NCBI RefSeq assembly: GCF_938010505.1
Contig: NZ_CALLVP010000123.1
Location: 1-11,458 of the forward strand
Source of the DNA: an uncultured Veillonella sp.
Lineage (GTDB): Bacteria > Bacillota > Negativicutes > Veillonellales > Veillonellaceae
Reading direction: 5' to 3'
Length of the DNA stretch: 11,458 nucleotides
A program made the translations under genes and the position numbers. Numbering within the stretch: position 1 is the stretch's first letter; each line of letters starts with the position of its first letter. Below, one piece after another: positions 1 to 7,717 of this stretch. The notes below the pieces were generated by a model. The model saw nothing but the letters and a program-made list of their open reading frames with translations. It was not told where the DNA came from and ran no database searches.

Positions 1-159
1 AAATTTAGTATTGCTTTATCAATGGCCATTAACTGTATCGCTATTATTCTCTCATTACTTGAGGTTTTGACACCTACTACCGGTGCGTTAGTTCATAATG
101 TGGGGTCCTGTTTGGTTGTCCTCGTTGCAGCCCGTTTGTATGATAGAAAGTTTATTTAA
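1..159 (+). CDS. Heavy-metal translocating P-type ATPase, C-terminal end (partial)
   Basis: Frame 1 is open from the window edge to TAA at 157-159 and encodes the last 52 residues of a protein that starts upstream. It reads as a hydrophobic helix, then LTPTTGALVHNVGS, a second hydrophobic helix, and a basic end (ARLYDRKFI). The GAL-x-HN-x-GS element followed by a final helix ending in ARL is the usual C-terminus of P1B-type metal-exporting ATPases. The phosphorylation site, the metal-binding CPx motif and any N-terminal domain lie outside the window, so the metal (Cu, Zn/Cd, Mn or Fe) cannot be told. A Val stands in LVVLVAARL where many relatives have Asn. A hairpin follows at once, and the gene converges on the PFL operon. 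Confidence 0.75.
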   Translation, partial: KFSIALSMAINCIAIILSLLEVLTPTTGALVHNVGSCLVVLVAARLYDRKFI

Positions 160-167
160 ACGCAATA

Positions 168-199
168 AGAGCCGTCCCCGGTTGTATGGGGGCGGCTCT
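168..199. terminator. Hairpin terminator between convergent genes
   Basis: AGAGCCGTCCCC (168-179) pairs with GGGGGCGGCTCT (188-199): 12 pairs including one G-U, with an 8-nt loop. It starts 9 nt after the ATPase stop. The tail is only moderately T-rich on either side (ATTGATTA on +, TATTG on -). It most likely ends the + strand gene and backs up termination of the minus-strand PFL operon. Confidence 0.75.
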
Positions 200-219
200 A
201 TTGATTAGGGCTATCATAG

Positions 220-279
220 ATCAAGTCTTGGTATATATATTTATATATATCAAGGGAGGTAGTTATCCTCAAACTTGAT
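220..279 (-). other. Overlapping hairpins just after pflA
   Basis: Two alternative stem-loops share one arm. CTTG plus an alternating TA run (227-240) pairs with its mirror at 241-254, giving 13 pairs with one G-U and almost no loop. Alternatively ATCAAG (249-254) plus GAGG (256-259) pair with CCTC (267-270) plus CTTGAT (274-279), the last base of which is in the pflA stop codon. Together they probably form the 3' end, or a stability element, of the pfl transcript. No long U tract follows, so simple intrinsic termination is uncertain. Confidence 0.45.
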
Positions 280-1055
280 TATGATTGATGTTGTGTTTTG
301 ATGGGACTCCACCAATGGCGTCTATAGGCCTTGATGCCTTCCACCACGGTTCTTGTCGCTTTGGCTGCAATATCTTTCGTTGCAGCGGGGATGCCCTCTA
401 GGCGATAGGGAATACCTAACTCCTTATATTTAGCAGTACCCATAACGTGATAAGGTAAGCAATCAACGGCTTGTAAATTTTTCAGAGTTCCTAGGAAAAA
501 GCCTAGACGATAGTGACGATCGGCATTATCTGTAATCGTAGGGACTACTACGTGACGAACCCAAATCGGAACTTCCACGTCTGCCGTCAATCGAGCAAAC
601 CCGAGAATGGGTTCTAATGGTTTTCCCGTTAACCATAAATGCTTGGCTGGATCGATTTCCTTAATGTCTAGGATGACGAGACTAGTTACACTGAGTAATT
701 TACGGTATGCCACCTCTTGGTGGGGATCAAAACAAATTCCACTTGTATCTAAACAGGTATGGACGTTTCTTTCACGGAAATATGTGAAAAGCTCCGTAAC
801 AAAGTCAATTTGCATAAGAGCTTCCCCACCTGTGACGGTGATACCACCATTAGTATAAAATTGGCGGTTACGTTCGTACTGGTCCCACAATTCCTCTACG
901 GTCATGAATTTAGCATCGGCGCTAGTTTCATCCCATGTGTCAGGATTGTGGCAATAAGCACAACGCATGGGGCATCCTTGTAGAAATACCACCATGCGCA
1001 TGCCCGGACCATCAACCGTACCCATCGTTTCAACCGAATGAATACGTCCAGTCAT
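279..1055 (-). CDS. pflA: Pyruvate formate-lyase activating enzyme (radical SAM)
   Basis: The 258-residue protein is close in length to E. coli PflA (246). It opens with the HSVET-x-GTVDGPG-x-R motif of glycyl-radical-enzyme activases. Next is the radical-SAM cluster motif C28-x3-C32-x2-C35 followed by HNPDTW, then the SAM-binding segment TVTGGEALMQ. It has no inserted ferredoxin-like 8Cys domain, which fits a PFL activase rather than a glycerol- or choline-lyase activase. By family knowledge it uses a [4Fe-4S] cluster and SAM to abstract hydrogen from the target glycine, here presumably Gly53 of the small subunit encoded just upstream. ATG 1053-1055 follows a GAGG site (1062-1065) lying in the 12-nt gap after the small-subunit stop, so the genes are co-transcribed and probably translationally coupled. 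Confidence 0.93.
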   Translation of the reverse strand: MTGRIHSVETMGTVDGPGMRMVVFLQGCPMRCAYCHNPDTWDETSADAKFMTVEELWDQYERNRQFYTNGGITVTGGEALMQIDFVTELFTYFRERNVHTCLDTSGICFDPHQEVAYRKLLSVTSLVILDIKEIDPAKHLWLTGKPLEPILGFARLTADVEVPIWVRHVVVPTITDNADRHYRLGFFLGTLKNLQAVDCLPYHVMGTAKYKELGIPYRLEGIPAATKDIAAKATRTVVEGIKAYRRHWWSPIKTQHQS

Positions 1056-1067
1056 AGGAAACCTCGA

Positions 1068-1304
1068 TTAGATTTGTTGATGGAATGTACGGGAAATAAC
1101 TTCGTCCTGTTGTTGTTTTGTCAATTTGTTAAAGTGCACCGCATAACCGGATACACGAATCGTCAATTGAGGATACAACTCAGGATGTTTTTGGGCGTCT
1201 AACAATGTTTCGCGAGTAAACACGTTGACGTTCAAATGATGGCCGCCCTTTTGGGAATAACCATCCAATAACTCTACCAAGTTATCAACTTGTTGGTTGC
1301 TCAT
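1068..1304 (-). CDS. grcA: Stand-alone glycyl-radical subunit of pyruvate formate-lyase (GrcA/YfiD-like)
   Basis: The 78-residue protein corresponds to the C-terminal glycyl-radical domain of PFL. It contains LLDGY, GGHHLNVNV and LTIRVSGYAVHF, with the radical glycine at Gly53, and ends ISRTFHQQI. E. coli PflB carries the same block within one 760-residue chain. E. coli GrcA (YfiD) and phage T4 encode similar free-standing domains as spares that rescue oxygen-cleaved PFL. Here the large subunit in the same operon lacks the block, so this is probably an obligatory second subunit and not a spare. ATG 1302-1304 follows AGGAGG (1313-1318) at an 8-nt spacing, a very strong site that suggests abundant synthesis. 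The start lies in the same frame as the large subunit but is separated from it by two in-frame stops. The symbol is borrowed from E. coli by domain identity. Confidence 0.92.
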   Translation of the reverse strand: MSNQQVDNLVELLDGYSQKGGHHLNVNVFTRETLLDAQKHPELYPQLTIRVSGYAVHFNKLTKQQQDEVISRTFHQQI

Positions 1305-1338
1305 GGGTATAACCTCCTTTCAACCAAGACTAACACTC

Positions 1339-1368
1339 GTATCGGTGCCGGTGAAAGCAGTCCGATAC
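1339..1368 (-). other. Intercistronic hairpin between the two PFL subunit genes
   Basis: GTATCGG (1339-1345) pairs perfectly with CCGATAC (1362-1368). The stem continues, after a 2-nt bulge, with TGC (1346-1348) against GCA (1357-1359), leaving an 8-nt loop. It begins 11 nt after the large-subunit stop and lies about 20 nt before the Shine-Dalgarno of the small subunit. No U tract follows, so it is not a standard terminator. A processing or stability element that sets the ratio of the two subunits is the likeliest role, but this is inference. Confidence 0.55.
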
Positions 1369-1379
1369 TGGGGAAGATT

Positions 1380-3497
<2,118 letters not shown>

Positions 3498-3503
3498 TTT
3501 GCA

Positions 3504-3508
3504 CCTCC
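3504..3508 (-). promoter_or_regulatory. Ribosome binding site fixing the pflB start
   Basis: GGAGG on the minus strand lies 6 nt before ATG 3497. It rules out the longer in-frame start at 3551, whose extra 18 codons overlap the promoter and do not resemble PFL. Confidence 0.85.
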
Positions 3509-3521
3509 ATAAATGGATATA

Positions 3522-3551
3522 ACTATAGATTTCTATGCCTATAGTGTACAA
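3522..3551 (-). promoter_or_regulatory. Predicted sigma70-type promoter of the pfl operon
   Basis: On the minus strand TTGTAC (3546-3551) is the -35 candidate and TATAGT (3522-3527) the -10, with an 18-bp spacer. Transcription would start near 3515, leaving a short leader of about 18 nt with the ribosome binding site. The -10 matches consensus at 5 of 6 bases; the -35 is weaker. Confidence 0.5.
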
Positions 3552-3577
3552 TGTTTGTAATATTTCTACAATGTACA
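3545..3577 (-). promoter_or_regulatory. Repeat cluster overlapping and upstream of the pfl promoter, probable operator
   Basis: An inverted repeat TTGTA-N7-TACAA occupies 3555-3571, just upstream of the -35 box. Two identical direct repeats TACAATGT start at 3547 and 3567, exactly 20 bp (about two helical turns) apart. Two palindromic TGTACA sites (3545-3550, 3572-3577) bracket the cluster. The TTGT/ACAA ends recall Rex and CRP/FNR-family half-sites, but it matches neither consensus well. The regulator is unknown. Confidence 0.4.
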
Positions 3578-3869
3578 GATGATATTTATTTTCAATACAT
3601 GTTATGCGATTTTGTGAAGTATCTTATAAAGTCTCATAAGCTAATATGTCGAAAAATCCTTGTATATATTGATTTATATGAACTTTTATTTTATTTGAGT
3701 ACTCTTAATGTATATGTGATAATATGAAATTACATATCAATATTGTTAAGAAACCTTGGATACCGATTTTCAATACTATTGGATAGCTTATATTTGTGTA
3801 TAGTTCAAGCGGTGAAAAAAGGTATGATTTAATTTCTTGTAGTTTCAGTGGTATATTATGGTACAATTT
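3578..3869. other. AT-rich intergenic stretch without a recognisable gene
   Basis: This is the upstream part of the gap of about 516 bp between the divergent pfl operon and the EamA gene. It is strongly AT-rich, with many TATAT runs and one small inverted repeat (CTTAT 3623-3627, ATAAG 3636-3640). A 63-codon minus-strand open frame at 3705-3896 has no ribosome binding site and its content reflects AT-rich sequence. I see no tRNA, riboswitch or terminator in it. Confidence 0.6.
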
Positions 3870-3912
3870 AGATAGTGTTATTAAGATATAATACATATCG
3901 ATAACATTATCT
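3870..3912 (+). promoter_or_regulatory. Palindrome centred on a -10 box upstream of the EamA gene
   Basis: AGATAGTGTTAT (3870-3881) and ATAACATTATCT (3901-3912) are 12-bp inverted arms with one mismatch, 19 bp apart. Their centre coincides with a perfect TATAAT (3887-3892), a likely -10 for the EamA gene. No good -35 lies at the usual distance, so the promoter may need an activator. The layout suits a dimeric regulator binding across the core promoter. Confidence 0.45.
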
Positions 3913-3913
3913 T

Positions 3914-3973
3914 GGTAGAATTAATCAAGATAGAAATAATCTGGATAGAATATACGTGGATCAAAATTGATTA
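3914..3973 (+). repeat. Four tandem 15-bp imperfect repeats in the EamA leader
   Basis: Four consecutive 15-bp units begin GGTAGAA, GATAGAA, GATAGAA and GATCAAA (3914, 3929, 3944, 3959), each followed by an AT-rich half. They lie between the candidate promoter and the coding start, so they would be in the 5' untranslated region. Units two and three are the most alike. The frame through them is open from TTG 3912 and continuous with the EamA gene, but reading it as protein gives a lysine/isoleucine/tryptophan-rich string unlike the family. Confidence 0.5.
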
Positions 3974-4013
3974 TAAGATTGTATATGCGAATACTATTGA
4001 AAGGCGGGTGTTA

Positions 4014-4880
4014 ATGGCAAATCGAAAGAAAGCACTTTTAGGTGCATCTGCTACAATTGCTGTATGGGCTACTGCATTTCCTTTCAGTAAAATAGCATTA
4101 CAATCCGTAGATTCATTAACGCTTTCTGTGGCAAGGGTTATGGGTGGGGCCTTACTTATGCTGGTAATCGGTGTTGTAAAAGGCTTACACATACCGACAA
4201 CATGGCGTGAGTGGGGTCTATATATTCTGTTAGGTGCCACAGGTAATTTTGTTTACCAAGTTGTCTTTAATGAAGGTTTGCGCACAATTCCGGCGGCCAC
4301 ATCCAGTATTATTATGGCCTTGACTCCGATGACGACGGCACTGATGGCCATGACTGTTTATAAAGATAAAATACGCCCCATAGGCTGGTTATTTACAATA
4401 ACGGCTTTTATAGGTGTAGCCATAATTATTCTTTGGAATTCAACCCTTACAATTCCTACAGGTGCATTATGGACTTTGCTGGGGATGACACTCTTTGCAG
4501 TTTATAATATCCTTAATCGTGGCCTTAGTTTAAAAGGATATAAGCCTATCACTATCGCCATGTGGTCTATGTTTACAGGTGCCATTATGGCTTTGCCTTT
4601 TGCGGAACATGCCATTGAAATGATTGCTGTGGCACCGATTAGTGCAAAATTTGCCATGGCCTATTTAGCATTTCTTTCTAGTGCGTTAGGCTTTGTATTC
4701 TGGAGCTACGCCTTGGAACATGCTGAAAAGGTTTCTGATGTAACTAATTTTATGTATATCTCGCCTATAGTGGCAGCTATTGTAGCCGCATTTTTATTGG
4801 GAGAAATTCCTAATATGGGGCTCTATATTGGGGCACCTATCATTTTGGGGTCATTATTCTTGTTTAATCGATTTAGGTGA
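4014..4880 (+). CDS. EamA/DMT-family inner-membrane transporter
   Basis: The 288-residue protein has about ten hydrophobic segments forming two EamA repeats, roughly residues 8-137 and 148-285. Typical features are the N-terminal WATAFPFSKIAL helix, the AATSSIIMALTPMTTALMA segment at the end of the first repeat, and the SALGFVFWSYALEH and YISPIVAAIVAAFLLGE segments of the second. Members export amino acids, nucleobases or other metabolites by proton exchange; the substrate cannot be told here. I chose ATG 4014 because MANRKKALLGASATIAVWA is a normal family N-terminus and AAAGG lies about 9 nt upstream. The frame stays open back to TTG 3912, but that part is repeat sequence. The gene stands alone, with its own candidate promoter and a terminator after it. 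Confidence 0.85.
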   Translation: MANRKKALLGASATIAVWATAFPFSKIALQSVDSLTLSVARVMGGALLMLVIGVVKGLHIPTTWREWGLYILLGATGNFVYQVVFNEGLRTIPAATSSIIMALTPMTTALMAMTVYKDKIRPIGWLFTITAFIGVAIIILWNSTLTIPTGALWTLLGMTLFAVYNILNRGLSLKGYKPITIAMWSMFTGAIMALPFAEHAIEMIAVAPISAKFAMAYLAFLSSALGFVFWSYALEHAEKVSDVTNFMYISPIVAAIVAAFLLGEIPNMGLYIGAPIILGSLFLFNRFR

Positions 4881-4902
4881 TTAGATTGGATATAAAAAAG
4901 AC

Positions 4903-4977
4903 GTACACAGTATAGCAATTTTGGCTTTGTTCGAATGAGATCGACTTGGCCTGTGAAAGCATATGTGTACTTTTTTT
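4903..4977. terminator. Bidirectional hairpin terminator
   Basis: GTACACA (4903-4909) pairs with TGTGTAC (4964-4970), and the stem extends inward through TAT and GC against GC and ATA with bulges. The loop is about 40 nt. TTTTTTT follows on the + strand (4971-4977), and six A at 4895-4900 give a T run on the minus strand. It would end both the EamA gene and the ABC relic facing it. Confidence 0.7.
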
Positions 4978-4986
4978 GTGTTTGTC

Positions 4987-5292
4987 TTATACTGTCATAC
5001 CTACAGCATAGTTTTCATATAGTTCTTTATAGTGACCACCGCGTTTGATGCGTTCGTGGTGTGTTCCCTGTTCTGTGATAGTGCCGGTAAAAATCCAAGT
5101 ATCTTGCAGTACCATGCCTACCGTGTTGTGTAAGCTTTCACGAGATACGTCGCGAATATCTACGCCATTGTTGATGATTGTGGCCGTTAATGTTGGTATA
5201 TATAATGTGCCTGCCACAGTGAGTAACGAAAGAATTGATACGATGATGACTGGAAACCATAAAGGTTTTAAATAGTATATGAATGGTTTCAT
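4987..5292 (-). pseudogene. Relic of an ABC exporter with two internal deletions
   Basis: The 101 codons are three separate pieces of a type-I ABC exporter (normally near 580-600 residues) joined in frame. Residues 1-44 are the N-terminus and first membrane helix (LWFPVIIVSILSLLTVAG, then LYIPTLTATIINNG). Residues 45-72 are the nucleotide-binding segment up to the Q-loop (VDIRDVSRESLHNTVGMVLQ, then DTWIFTGTI, Gln63). Residues 73-101 are the far C-terminus (EQGTH, GGHYKELYENYA). Walker A, the LSGGQ signature, Walker B and five membrane helices are missing, so it cannot be a working transporter. The original ATG at 5292, with AAAGGA upstream, is intact. It may still make a short membrane peptide, but decay by in-frame deletion is the simplest reading. 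Confidence 0.85.
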
Positions 5293-5388
5293 TTAAATCC
5301 TTTCAGTAAAATTAGCTGAATTAACAATTTTAGATATATATTATATTGCATAAAATTAAGATTATCTAGTAGGATGAAATTTATTACT

Positions 5389-5417
5389 AAAAGTTTATTA
5401 TCAATTAATAAGTTTTA
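5389..5417 (+). promoter_or_regulatory. Inverted repeat upstream of the DASS carrier gene
   Basis: AAAAGTTTATTA (5389-5400) and TAATAAGTTTTA (5406-5417) form 12 pairs, two of them G-U, around a TCAAT loop. A -10-like TATACT lies 35 bp further on (5453-5458), though no convincing -35 accompanies it. The repeat could be an operator for a carboxylate-responsive regulator. The whole spacer 5293-5509 is very AT-rich, so chance is a real alternative. Confidence 0.3.
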
Positions 5418-5509
5418 TGATTAAGTTTATATCATCTTATTAAAATTTTTGATATACTAAATAGGCAATTTTTGCAATTTTTGTTTTGAAGTAGTAAGGA
5501 GCGTTTCTA

Positions 5510-6976
5510 ATGAAGTTGAATTGGAAATTATTCGCACCGCTTATAGTAGCTATTCTTGTATGGCTCATCGGTGCTCCTGAAGGTCTTAGCGCAAATTCTT
5601 GGATTTATGTAAGTATTTTCGCTGGCCTCGTGGTGGGGTTGATTTTAGAACCAATGCCACCAGCTTTTATCGGTATCATTGCAGTTACCGTATCTATGTT
5701 GTTTAAGGTTGGCCCTGCCCCTGTTGTAGATAAAGCTACTGGTGTAGCAAAGGCAATTACCGATGCTCAAGCTATTAGCTGGGGGCTTAGTGGTTTCTCT
5801 AATGCTATCGTATGGTTGATTTTTGCAGCCTTTATGATTGGTATTGGTTATGAAAATTCAGGCCTTGGTCGTCGTATTGCTTTGTTCCTCGTAGCAAAGC
5901 TTGGCAAGTCTTCCTTAGGTCTTGGTTATGCCATTGCTATTACGGACCTTGTATTGGCTCCATTTATTCCAAGTAATGCGGCTCGTTCTGGTGGTACGAT
6001 TTATCCAATCGTATCTAGTATTTGTCCGATGTTCGAATCCTATCCAGATAAAAACCCTCGTAAAATTGGTTCTTATTTGAACTGGGTGGCATTGGCAACT
6101 ACATGTGTATCTAGCTCCATCTTCTTGACTGGTGCGGCGCCAAACCCATTGGCTCTTGAGTTGTCTGCTAAGTCTGGTATCGTAGCGGCAAACTGGGGGA
6201 CATGGTTCTTAGCTTTCTTACCAGTAGGTCTTATCTTGTTTATCATCACGCCATTGTTGACTTATGTATTCTGCAAACCAGAGGTAAAAGGTTCCCCTGA
6301 AATTGCGGCGTGGGCGAAAGATGAGTATAAGAAATTAGGCTCCATGACACGCAGTGAAATCTTCATGGCCTTGATTTCTGTCTTGGCTCTTGTGTTGTGG
6401 ATTGGTGCTTCTACATTTAAAGTAAACCCAACTACAACAGCTTTGATTGTTATTATCTTGATGATTTTCACTAAGATTATGACATGGCAAGACTTCCTTG
6501 CTAACAAACCAGCATGGAATGTTTTGACTTGGTTCGCTACACTCGTACCTATGGCTGCGGGTCTTAAAAACGTAGGCTTTTTGGAGTGGCTTGCTAAATC
6601 TGCAGGTGGTTCTTTAGTATCCTTAGATCCCACAATGGCAGTTCTTGGTTTGTTATTAGCATTCTGCTTGCTTCGTTACTTCTTTGCTTCTGGCACTGCT
6701 TATGTAACTGCCATGGTAGGCTTATTTGCTACTTTAATTCTTCAAATTCCTGGTGTTGATCCAGCTCAAGTTATGTTAATTCTTTTAGTACCAATGGGTA
6801 TTATGGGTATCCTTACACCATATGGTACTGGTCACAGTCCAATCTGGTTTGCTAGTGGCTATAACAAAGGTCCTGAATTCTGGAAATTAGGCGCTATCTT
6901 TGGGATTATCTACCTTGCTATCTTTATCGTGGTGGGAATCCCATGGATTCAGTTCGTAATGCCACTTTTAGGATAG
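5510..6976 (+). CDS. DASS-family di/tricarboxylate carrier (CitT/TtdT-like)
   Basis: The 488-residue inner-membrane protein has 11-14 hydrophobic segments and the same length as E. coli CitT and TtdT (487). Family landmarks are PSNAARSGGTIYPIVSS (from Pro154), RKIGSYLNW, SSSIFLTGAAPNPLALEL, FFASGTAYVTAMVG and TPYGTGHSPIWFASGY near the end. Members of this branch exchange citrate, tartrate, malate, fumarate or 2-oxoglutarate, often against succinate. In a lactate- and malate-fermenting anaerobe, dicarboxylate uptake with succinate export is a reasonable guess, but the substrate is not readable from sequence. ATG 5510 follows AAGGAG (about 8 nt spacing) and gives a basic first stretch MKLNWK. 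The gene is monocistronic, with a hairpin terminator 6 nt after its stop. Confidence 0.87.
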   Translation: MKLNWKLFAPLIVAILVWLIGAPEGLSANSWIYVSIFAGLVVGLILEPMPPAFIGIIAVTVSMLFKVGPAPVVDKATGVAKAITDAQAISWGLSGFSNAIVWLIFAAFMIGIGYENSGLGRRIALFLVAKLGKSSLGLGYAIAITDLVLAPFIPSNAARSGGTIYPIVSSICPMFESYPDKNPRKIGSYLNWVALATTCVSSSIFLTGAAPNPLALELSAKSGIVAANWGTWFLAFLPVGLILFIITPLLTYVFCKPEVKGSPEIAAWAKDEYKKLGSMTRSEIFMALISVLALVLWIGASTFKVNPTTTALIVIILMIFTKIMTWQDFLANKPAWNVLTWFATLVPMAAGLKNVGFLEWLAKSAGGSLVSLDPTMAVLGLLLAFCLLRYFFASGTAYVTAMVGLFATLILQIPGVDPAQVMLILLVPMGIMGILTPYGTGHSPIWFASGYNKGPEFWKLGAIFGIIYLAIFIVVGIPWIQFVMPLLG

Positions 6977-6982
6977 TTTTCC

Positions 6983-7050
6983 GCCGCCATATGTCTCTCT
7001 GCGCTCCATTCGCTGCAAGTCGCTAGATAGACATATGGCGGCTTCTTCTA
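6983..7050 (+). terminator. Long-stem terminator of the DASS carrier gene
   Basis: GCCGCCATATGTCT (6983-6996) and AGACATATGGCGGC (7029-7042) are a perfect 14-bp inverted repeat, followed by TTCTTCTATCTT. The 32-nt loop contains the first copy of the motif repeated in this spacer. Confidence 0.75.
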
Positions 7051-7160
7051 TCTTAAAATAGCAAAACTCACTTCGGAAAAAGCAAGTCGAGCTTACAGAA
7101 CGCTACGAGGGGCATTTTTATATCCAAAAATGGCATAGCTCACTTCAGAGGGTAAGTCGC
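7003..7160. repeat. Three copies of a degenerate intergenic motif
   Basis: The pattern CTC-N2-TTC, a gap, then AAGTCG occurs three times: 7004-7022 (gap 5), 7067-7089 (gap 9) and 7139-7159 (gap 7). Copies two and three share CTCACTTC exactly. Small hairpins lie between and after them: CATTTTT 7113-7119 with AAAAATG 7126-7132, and GCTTT 7159-7163 with AAAGC 7167-7171. No open frame of note covers this spacer. It may belong to a dispersed intergenic repeat family of the genome, which cannot be tested from one window. Confidence 0.5.
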
Positions 7161-7171
7161 TTTGTCAAAGC

Positions 7172-7199
7172 TCGACAAATCTAAAAAAATAAATATAAT
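7172..7199 (+). promoter_or_regulatory. Predicted promoter of the PACE exporter gene
   Basis: TCGACA (7172-7177, 5 of 6 to TTGACA) and a perfect TATAAT (7194-7199) are separated by 16 bp. Transcription would start near 7206, about 50 nt before the coding start. Confidence 0.55.
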
Positions 7200-7254
7200 A
7201 GTGATGTGATAGTAAATTTCTTATCTCGGTTTTCTGATGGAGGTATTTATTATT

Positions 7255-7659
7255 ATGTCTTCTTTTGAGCGTGTGGTGCAGTCAATTTTATATGAGATTG
7301 GTTGTATTTTAATAGGTTGTTTGGTAATGCAGTTTGTTCCGCATGAGGGGCAGCCTTTGGTCTTGATGATTATTTTTTCCTTGTTGGCGATGGTTTGGAA
7401 TTTTGTGTTTAACTGGATATTTGATAAACTAGTACCAGGTGACCGATTAGCGCGAGGGCCTGTAATCCGCACAATTCATGCAGTGTTGTTTGAAGGTTTG
7501 TTTATGCTTGCCACAGTGCCTATTATTATGTACATGATGCATATGAGCTTTTGGATGGCCTTTGCTACAGATATAACGATGACATTAGTCATATTAGGTT
7601 ATACTTATATTTATAATTGGGTATATGATCGAGCACGTCTATATTTTGTAGAGGCTTAA
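7255..7659 (+). CDS. PACE-family (AceI-like) small-molecule exporter
   Basis: The 134-residue protein has four membrane helices arranged as two BTP (bacterial transmembrane pair) repeats. The first repeat shows SFERVVQSILYEIG, then WNFVFNWIFD; the second shows RTIHAVLFEGLF, then YTYIYNWVYDRARLYF. These are the paired R-x-x-H-x-x-x-FE and N-x-x-(F/Y)(N/D) signatures of PACE transporters. Glu14 matches the membrane-embedded glutamate needed for coupling in Acinetobacter AceI. Known members export biocides such as chlorhexidine, and short-chain diamines, by proton exchange. I chose ATG 7255 because the in-frame ATG at 7237 overlaps the GGAGG site (7239-7243); spacing from that site is a slightly long 11 nt. 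It probably shares a transcript with the ECF gene 58 nt downstream. Confidence 0.82.
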   Translation: MSSFERVVQSILYEIGCILIGCLVMQFVPHEGQPLVLMIIFSLLAMVWNFVFNWIFDKLVPGDRLARGPVIRTIHAVLFEGLFMLATVPIIMYMMHMSFWMAFATDITMTLVILGYTYIYNWVYDRARLYFVEA

Positions 7660-7717
7660 TTTTAAATGTGAGGTAGGTACCTCTTGTAAAATCTATATCG
7701 TATAGTAGGAGGTTCTT

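Noticed and set aside
607..983. Plus-strand open frames inside pflA, and similar antisense frames in pflB, the DASS gene, metB and patB
   Set aside because: They lie wholly within well-recognised genes on the other strand, lack ribosome binding sites and show no family motifs.
3705..3896. 63-codon minus-strand open frame before the EamA gene
   Set aside because: No ribosome binding site, composition typical of AT-rich noncoding DNA, and it overlaps the palindrome and -10 box.
3912..4013. N-terminal extension of the EamA protein from TTG 3912
   Set aside because: The extension is encoded by the 15-bp repeats, is unlike the family, and a better ATG with AAAGG lies at 4014.
4891..4980. Small RNA in the long loop of the hairpin at 4903-4970
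   Set aside because: No promoter is visible for it, and a bidirectional terminator explains the stem and both T runs.
7113..7171. CRISPR-like array in the spacer after the DASS gene
   Set aside because: The repeats are short, degenerate and irregularly spaced, with no spacer-length regularity and no cas genes.
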